Positions 57,018 to 64,000 of a stretch of 64,000 bases of DNA are shown here, one piece after another. Below the pieces are notes generated by a model that was not told the origin of the DNA, searched no databases, and saw nothing but the letters and a program-made list of their open reading frames with translations. Within the stretch, counting starts at the first letter, position 1. Each line of letters starts with the position of its first letter. Origin of the DNA: Rhizopus arrhizus (taxonomy: Eukaryota; Mucoromycota; Mucoromycetes; Mucorales; Rhizopodaceae). The stretch lies in assembly GCA_024220505.1 (NCBI GenBank), contig JAKZZE010000002.1:1240001-1304000 (forward strand). The letters are read 5' to 3'. The position numbers were made by a program, and so were the translations under genes.

Positions 57018-58770
57018 ATGCCTAAAATACAAACTAATAACAGCTATAATTGTATAGCAGTTATTGAAACAAATAAAAATGATGAGACTGTAAATGAATA
57101 TAGAATACAATATAAAATGTTATTAATTGAATCAAAAGGTGTATCATATCATGTTGGAAGATGAAGAATATCACATCTCATTAATTAGATACAAGCAAGA
57201 CTTTTATGAATTGGATCATTTGGTATAAGCAATATATTATATTATATTATCTATCTTACATGTCAATAGCTCAACATACATTTCCCAGAGCTTCGGATTC
57301 TATTACCGAAATTAAATAAAAAATTAGGCACATTGAGATCATTATTTGACTATAAAAAGAAGACCAACGCTGAATTACTCCAAGACTATCTATACCAATC
57401 TATATCAACACCTATTGGAAAAAGCTCTTTATTCAAAGACTTTCTATCCGTTCAAAGACATGAGGATAGGTTGATATTAAAGAAAGGACATCAGCCGTCT
57501 ATCGCTGTACAACCTACTTTAAAAAGAAAAAGATCATTTTATGATGTCAGACAAATCAAGAGACCAGCCCTAAATGATTATGATATTCAACAATTTGAAT
57601 CCATCAAGGTACTCGGAAAAGGAGCGACAGGCAAAGTGATCTTGGTGAGAAAAGAAAAGAGATTGTTTGCTTTAAAGGCAATTCATAAATCATGGAGTAT
57701 AACAGCAAAGGAAGTGAATCATATCAAAATGGAACGGGACATCTTGGCCAAGTTGTCTGAATTGCATCATCCATTCTTGATTCAACTCTATTGGGCTTTT
57801 CAAGACATACAAAATCTGTACCTTGTGTTGGATTATCATGCTGGTGCTGATTTAGCTACTTTGTTACAAAGATTTATCTATTTCCCACAAGAACAATGCA
57901 GACTGTATTGTGCTGAGATTGTAATGGGCTTGCAAGAACTACATCGTCATTCCATACTTTACAGGTAATACAGCATTAAAGCGATTTTTTTTTTTTTTGG
58001 CTCATCTCTCAAAACAAATCATTAGAGATCTAAAACCAGAAAATGTACTTTTAGCAAACGATGGTCATATTGTTCTGACTGATTTTGGACTATCTAAACT
58101 ATTTGACAATGATGATGAACATCGCACAAACACATTTTGTGGTACACCAGAATATTTAGCACCAGAGATTATTTTGCAGCGGGAATACTCTTACGCTGTA
58201 GACTATTGGAGCCTTGGGACGATGCTATATGAAATGATCACGGGTGTCACACCATTCGCTGCTCCAACACCAGATGAAATGTATGATCGTGTGCTTTATG
58301 ATGACCTCTTGTTTCCCGCTCATTTTGATCCTGAAGCGGTAGACTTGATTGCTGGTTTACTAGAGCGCGATCCTGAGACAAGGATAGGTGGAGTATTTGA
58401 GATAAGAACACATCCTTACTTTATAAATCATCTCAATTGGAAAGATGTTTATGCTAAACGAGTCAAACCTCTTTATATCCCTTCTGTATCATCCGAGACA
58501 GATCTAAGTCACTTTGATCCTGATTTCTTATGTATGTCTACATCAATCAAGGAAGAGAATGACGAAGCAGTTCTCATTCGACAAAAATGGTTACCGAGTC
58601 ATTGTCCAGCTGGTCTGACAATGGATGCATTCAAGGGCTATTCGTTTGTGAGAAAAGAAGTCGACAATGAGCAGAGTGACAATGAAGATTTTACATTTTT
58701 TAGTTATGGTGATGATAGTGACAGCACTTTATTATCAGATGAATTAGCAAGAACATTTGTTGGTTATTAA
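57018..58770 (+). CDS. AGC kinase with an N-terminal PX-like domain (SGK3-like layout)
   Basis: Well-supported exons are 57270-57964 and 58026-58770, encoding 479 aa of kinase and tail. The kinase has [39 protein letters not shown] (split by the last intron), DFGLSKL, TNTFCGTPEYLAPE and, near the C-terminus, the AGC hydrophobic motif AFKGYSFV. Upstream, a 47-nt intron (57223-57269) joins RYKQDFYELDHL to LNIHFPELRILLPKLNKK, the pattern of a phosphoinositide-binding PX domain. The first part, from the ATG at 57018 (MPKIQTNNSYNCIAVIETNK, then NEYRIQYKML), is in a different frame. No good intron fixes it, so between about 57150 and 57200 there is a frameshift or an unusual splice. PX plus AGC kinase is the layout of SGK3/CISK, which is recruited to endosomes. 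Confidence 0.75.
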
Positions 58771-58856
58771 AAGAAATAGTTTATTGTTCTCTTTAAAAAA
58801 TAAATAGTTTTTTTTTTTTGTGTTCCTCTCCCTTTTTATTTTCAGTGAATCCAGTA

Positions 58857-59830
58857 ATGAGTGACATCTCGACTGGATTAGCTAATTTAGTTTGTATAGG
58901 CTTCACTGTTATTTATGTCATTGGCTTTTATGTATTCAAAACATCTGGATCGCGCAATCATCCTTCAGTCATTCGAGCGCGTATGAAAGCAGTAACAGTG
59001 GCTTCTGTCTTATCAATTCTAATCGTAAAGTCACTTACTCCTCTTGACTTAATCACCGCACTTGGACTTACACCAGTCTTTGGTATATTCAAGCCCTTGT
59101 TGTTGTCTGTCTTGTTGTTCCTGGGACCTTTGTCAATTCTTTATTTTGATCGTGAACTTCCCTTTCAAGAAAACTTTGATCTACAAAGAGATGTCGTTGA
59201 AAGCTTCACAAAACCTTTGGGGCAACGCAATTATTTTGTGGTAAACAGAACAATAAAAAAACTTATTAAAAGAATCTTATTTTTACATAGGCACCATTTA
59301 CAGAAGAACTTGTTTTTAGAGCTTGTATGATTGCAGTGCTTTATCAAGCAAATTATTCTAAAAATTATTTAATATTTGTATCTCCACTCTATTTTGGTAT
59401 AGGTAAAATATTGGACTCATACAATAGTAATATATTAACATTTGGTAGCCCACCTACATCATGCTTGGGAAAACTATCATGCATTAGGAAAGACAAAGGA
59501 AGGATTGATACAAGTGATATGTGGATCGTTGTTTCAGTTTACGTATACAACTATCTTTGGTTGGTATGCCAGCTATTTATTCATAAAGACCGGTAATCTA
59601 TGGCCACCTGTTCTTTGTCATTCATTTTGTAATATAATGGGATTCCCTGATTTTAGTAGAATAACGTATAATAAACAAGGTAAGTTAATAACAAATAATT
59701 TTATTATAATAATGAATACTAATGAAGAAGGTATAAAGTCATTTTAGCTTGTTTCCCAATCGGTGTCATTCTGTTTATTTGCCTGTTTAATCCACTAACA
59801 GACATTGGTGTAAAATCAGTATATTTTTAA
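58857..59830 (+). CDS. RCE1: CAAX prenyl protease 2 (RCE1)
   Basis: ER-membrane endoprotease that removes the last three residues of prenylated CAAX proteins such as Ras. Exons are 58857-59240, 59291-59402, 59449-59679 and 59748-59830, giving 269 aa. Hydrophobic segments occur throughout (ANLVCIGFTVIYVIGFYVF, LLLSVLLFLGPLSILYF). The catalytic signature is APFTEELVFRA, the first exon-2 block. Two further conserved histidine motifs are AHLHHAWENY and LCHSFCNIMG. The last exon adds a membrane helix IGVILFICLF. Introns are 46-68 nt and all phases agree. The gene follows the kinase by only 86 bp on the same strand. Its stop codon is one base from the stop codon of the convergent gene. Confidence 0.92.
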
Positions 59831-59831
59831 A

Positions 59832-60730
59832 TTACTTTTTGTTGCTTGGTTTCTTGTCTTCTAATGCATTATCAATAAGCCTCTTTGTGTAATCACGTAC
59901 AAGATAAAATGCATCTCCTCTTTCTAGTCTTGTCCAAAAGCTCATAAAAAATCTTTGTTGTGTACCATCTTTCCATGATTCAATATATTTCTGTGTAAGA
60001 TGTTGTAGTGGACTGAATGTTTTACTAATTATCCTAGTCACTGTAAATCATAAGCAATTGCCAATAAGTCTTTCTTAAATGCGCCCTACCGTGTTCGCCT
60101 GAACGACTTATTTCTTTTTCCAATTCTACTGTATAATAGTCTGGATAATCTTTCTTACTCATCATACTTTGTTCTAAATTTCAGATTTTTAATAACAAAG
60201 TATAGATCATCAGCACAACAAACAAACAAACCTCCTAAAATGTGTTCTTTACATCTTTTAGGTGTTTTGGCTACTGATATCCATATTCCATGAAACAGAT
60301 TCAACACTGATCCACGGACACTCATTTGTTCTTTTTCTTCCTCTGCTAATATCAGTCGCTGTCTTGCTAACTTTCTACTTTCTCTTAAAAAGCAAACCAT
60401 TGTACATTCTCTTGATTGATCAAATAATTTTTCTAGGCTGTTTCTATCTGAATTGTAACTCATCTTGGGAGCATTTGCTAATAAATAGCATTGCTCTTTC
60501 CACCCTAATTCTTTATCTTCATTATGCTCCATATTACGACTCAATCCAAGTAAGATGGACGCATATTTGTTTTCTCTTTCCGTGTTATTATTCGCTGCTT
60601 CTTCCGCAGCTGTTCTCGTTGCTGATGCTTCTGACCACCAAGGTGATAGTAAAGATGTTTCTTTGGATGAAGGTATTGTTTTATTTGCATCTTTTTGATT
60701 CTCATCATTAGTCTTATTTTGATCAGTCAT
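59832..60730 (-). CDS. Hypothetical protein, 263 aa
   Basis: Exons are 60730-60232, 60173-60090 and 60040-59832. Both introns (58 and 49 nt) restore one frame. I do not recognise the family. The N-terminal 60 residues are polar, lysine/asparagine-rich and probably disordered. The rest is helical and charged, with two cysteines in RECTMVCFLRESRKLARQRL, a short hydrophobic stretch SVLNLFHGIWISVA, and a C-terminal segment HLTQKYIESWKDGTQQRFFM followed by FYLVRDYTKRLIDNALEDKK. No signal peptide or clear membrane helix is visible. The coding end abuts the RCE1 coding end, so each transcript must include antisense sequence of the other. Confidence 0.65.
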
Positions 60731-60994
60731 GTTGATAGAGTTTGATTAAAAAAAAAAAAAGTGGGGTGATGCAAAATAGCGGTTATTCAATAAAACCTAT
60801 ATTTACATAAAAACAAAAGCCTCTTTTAATCAAGGTAAGGTGGGGAAATATCTACGTGAATTGCCATATTTGGAATTTTTTTTTCAGTGTATTTTTTAAT
60901 TGCTTCCATCTTATGATAAAACAGTTGTGTGTGTATAGTCATTTTATAAACAGCTTTGTGTTCACATTAAAATTCAACTACTTGCATCCTCTTC

Positions 60995-61025
<31 letters not shown>

Positions 61026-61118
61026 GCCCAAAAAAAATAAACCCTGAGCTGCAAATCAAATTTTCTTTCTCTCTCTTTCTATCAGTTTATATAATAGAGT
61101 ACATTTTAGAGAAAAATA
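60731..61118. other. Divergent promoter region
   Basis: Lies between two divergently transcribed genes (the hypothetical minus-strand gene and the KH gene). AT-rich with a T-run at about 60994-61019. No further gene is seen. Confidence 0.4.
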
Positions 61119-62128
61119 ATGACTTCTGTTGACCAATTGCTTGACCTTAAAAACGACATTATGAGAGATCAGGAAATATTAGGTAAAATCAATAGTGATG
61201 ATTTAACCCTTAGAGCACTTGTATCTACAAAAGAAGCTGGTATCATTATCGGAAAAGGTTAGTGTAAAACAACAACAAAAAAGAAGACGGCTAAATAATA
61301 TTTGTATACGTAGGAGGCATTAATGTAGCTCAAATAAGAGAGGCAACAGGTGTGAAAGCTGGAGTTTCTAAATCAGTTCAAGGTATACCCGATCGTGTGT
61401 TGACCATCAGTGGTACATTGCAAGGTGTCGCTAAAGCTTATTCATTGATTGCAAAAACACTATCCGAGACTTTAACAAATAACAAACATATCATTCACCT
61501 TCGCTTACTGGTATCTCATAATTTAATGGGCTCTGTGATTGGTCGACAAGGTGCAAAGATAAAGCAGATTCAAGATACATGGGGAGTGCGTATGGTTGCG
61601 TCAAAAACCTTATTACCTCAGAGTACAGAACGCGTCATAGAAATGAAAGGGACAGTCGATGGGATTTACAGTGCCATTTTGGATATGGGACGTTGTTTGA
61701 TGGAAGATAAAGAGAGAGCTTATGGTACTATATTATATAACCCGATAAAAGCAAGCCAAGCTATTATTACCACACCAAATAATAATACTAATATGACACC
61801 AAAGCATCAACCAATAAGATTAGATGATCCGACAATGCGTACTCAAAACATATCAATTCCTGCAGACATGGTAGGTTGTATCATTGGAAAAGGTGGTGCA
61901 AAAATAGCAGAAATTCGTAGACTGTCAGGTTCTCGAATTTCTATTGCAAAGACACCTCATGATGAAACAGGTGAAAGAATGTTCACGATTCAAGGTACAA
62001 CAGAAGCCAATGAAAAAGCTCTTTATTTGCTTTATGGGCAACTCGAAAATGAAAAGGAGCGCAGACTTAGAGGTGTCATTCCAGATGATTTATTGGAAGA
62101 TGAGCCAATCAATTCACTAACTCCTTAA
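61119..62128 (+). CDS. Triple-KH RNA-binding protein (PCBP/PBP2/HEK2 type)
   Basis: RNA-binding protein with three KH domains, the layout of mammalian poly(C)-binding proteins and yeast Pbp2/Hek2, which control mRNA stability, localisation or telomeric functions. Exons are 61119-61257 and 61314-62128 (56-nt intron that splits the first KH loop), giving 317 aa. KH1: LTLRALVSTKEAGIIIGKGG. KH2: LRLLVSHNLMGSVIGRQGAK. KH3: ISIPADMVGCIIGKGGAKIA. Each retains a GxxG loop (GKGG, GRQG, GKGG), so all three should bind RNA or single-stranded DNA. An Asn/Thr-rich linker separates KH2 and KH3. The short acidic C-terminus (DDLLEDEPINSLTP) completes the protein. The gene looks intact. Confidence 0.9.
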
Positions 62129-62408
62129 AATCAATTCTACTCACTTTCTCTTTATTTACTTGCCTACACCCACACTTACCCCACACACTTGCCAAAAACC
62201 CATAAAAAAAAGTAAATATAACCAACGCACTCACCCTCCCTTTTTTCTTTCTTTCTTTGCAATACATTTATTGTATGATAGTAATAAAAAAAAAAAAACA
62301 AAAAACAAAAAAAAAAAGAATTAAAATTTTTTAATAATATCTTATATAAATTGTTTTTATTCGCTTTTCAGAATGTTTCAATTATAATAAAGAGAGTAAT
62401 TGATTTAT

Positions 62409-64000
62409 TCAAGAAGTAGACCTTAAACGATAGCTACCGTGAGCAAAACTAAGTGGGATTAATTTGTTCAATTGGGATTTTGCTATCACTGATAAATTTT
62501 GAGCATTCAACACCAGTAAAAATGAAGTATTTCTTGCAGCGTCCATGACAACACTGATCAATACACCTGAATCCTCTTCTTCATCTTTTTCTGCTGCTTG
62601 GTCTTTGGGTTTTGGTATAAACTGTGCCTCACTTGGATAACAGTTGGCTTCATGCCATGAAGCAACCACAGTACTATTGTTTACATCCTTTATAGAAAAA
62701 TTAGCCTTGTTAAAGTATACAAAGAATAAAAAACTTACAAGTTTGATAATAGAATCCCAAATTTTACTGTTACCAGTATTTCCAAGTCCATAAGCAAACG
62801 AGTATTTATGCATTTTATAAAGCGGATTTACTTGTGGTAATTCCAATGTGGCCTCTGAGATTCTCTCATATTTAACAACTGGCATCCAAGCATGCCAACC
62901 AGCAGATCCTGTCGCATTCTCTGGCTGACCTGCTTGACCTGTTACGTAATTCCAAACAGTGCCAATACGAGAAGTGACACTGATGGCAGAAGGAATATAG
63001 GAGTTGTTGTCCAAATAGATCTTATTGGCTTCATGTTGTGGGTTTGCCAACACAAATCGTCTTACTTCTGAGGAAGGTAGGCTTTCCATATCAGCATCTC
63101 TCATTTTTTCAGTTGCAAACCTGTGAACAATCGTATCATCCTCATAGCACACCATGTCAACTGTGATATTTCCATGAACATCTTCATAGGCATTCACTTG
63201 ATTTAAAGAGAAGCATGCATTAGATCGATAGCAAGCAATCACTTCTTTATCTACGCGAGAGATGACATAAAACAAGGTAGGTTCAGAGTGATAAAAGGTA
63301 AAGGAATCCAAGACGCTTTCATTCCAAGCAAATCGGACAGCACCTGAATTAGCCAGCATAGGATGAATGACCATAACAATATAGTTGGGTGTTAAAGCAA
63401 ATCCATTTACCCAACCTGTAGGTGCATTCCAGATGGTAGTGATCGGATGACCTTTAGGTTCCTGATTAGAAATAGAAAAGAAGTGGTACCGAGTGGTTCG
63501 ATAGCCAATCTCCATAGTGAAGTTGATATATTCGCCAGTCTCAGGATCAATTTGGCCATTAGGAGAAGAGCTATATCCTTTAAAGTCGGCATTAATTTCA
63601 TCCCAGGTTTGAACTTGTGTGGGAGTTAAATCAAATGGATCTAATTCTTGAATCTAAAAGTAAAGAAATTAGAATATGAACAAAGTACACGTCTTTCTAT
63701 TTTTTACATGATTGGCAAAGTTTTGTGTAAATAAACGTCCATCAAGACCAGGTACTTGAGTCATGATACGCTGATTACAAGGCACACGGTCAGGTTTTGG
63801 CTTTTTCCCGTTATTTAGAAATTTGATAAGCATTGTCTGGTTGGGATGCGTCTTGAACAGACCAGCAGGAAAATTGGGTGCATATCCATGATGGTCTCTA
63901 ATTTTTTCAACCAGTCGCTTTGTGGTCAAACGATGACGATAAGTGATTGTATTTCTTTCTCCATTGATATCAAAACGGTTTACTAGGGGAAGGCTGGCCT
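62409..64000 (-). CDS. Carotenoid oxygenase, partial (5' end beyond the window)
   Basis: Carotenoid cleavage oxygenase (RPE65/CCD family), a non-haem iron enzyme. In Mucorales such enzymes cleave beta-carotene toward trisporoid sex hormones. Exons in the window are 63708 to beyond 64000, then 63653-62739 and 62687-62409 (introns 54 and 51 nt). Visible blocks are RLFTQNFANH, MEIGYRTTRYHFFSIS, WVNGFALTPNYIVMVIHPML, then EVRRFVLANP, HKYSFAYGLGNTGNSKIWDS, VASWHEANCYPSEAQFIP and the C-terminal FAHGSYRL, whose histidine should be one of the four iron ligands. A poorly conserved linker (QAAEKDEEEDSG) precedes the last strands. The second intron would keep the frame if unspliced, but removing it restores family sequence (IIKL|DVNNSTVV). 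The frame is open to the right edge. Confidence 0.88.

Overview
The window is AT-rich nuclear DNA from a filamentous fungus, most likely a mucoralean (Mucoromycota). The evidence is many short introns (about 45-70 nt, GT..AG, often GTAAG donors), A- and T-rich spacers with long homopolymer tracts, polyglutamine and polyserine proteins, and closely packed genes on both strands. The set also includes an RNAi-type RNA-dependent RNA polymerase, a carotenoid oxygenase and remnants of LINE and IS630/Tc1-like elements of the kind common in these genomes. The genus cannot be fixed from the sequence alone. No prokaryotic, viral or CRISPR features were seen.

Layout. 0.2-6 kb: a small unknown gene, a decayed transposase and the complete RdRP gene. 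6.4-12.4 kb: a U4 snRNA gene, then TAF7, AMP deaminase and a TGL2-like lipase, all on the minus strand. 13.5-23.6 kb: a LINE remnant, a GCN4-like bZIP gene with short upstream ORFs, a Q-rich protein, a mitochondrial EngB-type GTPase just downstream of a putative mitochondrial protein, a polyQ protein and a glycine-rich, probably GPI-anchored surface protein. 23.9-29.1 kb: a patchwork of dead or mobile DNA (LINE with poly(A) tail, half a transposase, an unidentified frameshifted gene pair, a broken RMND1/RMD1-family gene). 29.4-33.8 kb: RPB4 (carrying a one-base frameshift), a GT32 mannosyltransferase fused to a LamG-like domain and a GH125 mannosidase. 34.7-36.7 kb: a transposase N-terminus interrupted by a LINE fragment. 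36.8-50.1 kb: SEC72-like TPR protein, NAA40 histone acetyltransferase, a mucin-like membrane protein, a Tc1-type remnant, cystathionine gamma-synthase and a PKA-like catalytic subunit. 53.2-64 kb: ankyrin protein, secreted subtilase, XRCC2-like RecA protein, a PX-AGC kinase, RCE1 CAAX protease, an unknown protein, a three-KH RNA-binding protein and a carotenoid oxygenase running off the right edge.

The genes are mostly unrelated housekeeping loci. Possible links are cell-surface mannan metabolism (GT32 and GH125 in tandem), amino-acid control (GCN4-like factor and a methionine-pathway enzyme), cAMP/AGC signalling (two kinases) and RNA-level control (RdRP, U4, KH protein). Exon boundaries were derived by hand from splice signals, reading frame and family conservation. 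They have not been checked against transcripts.
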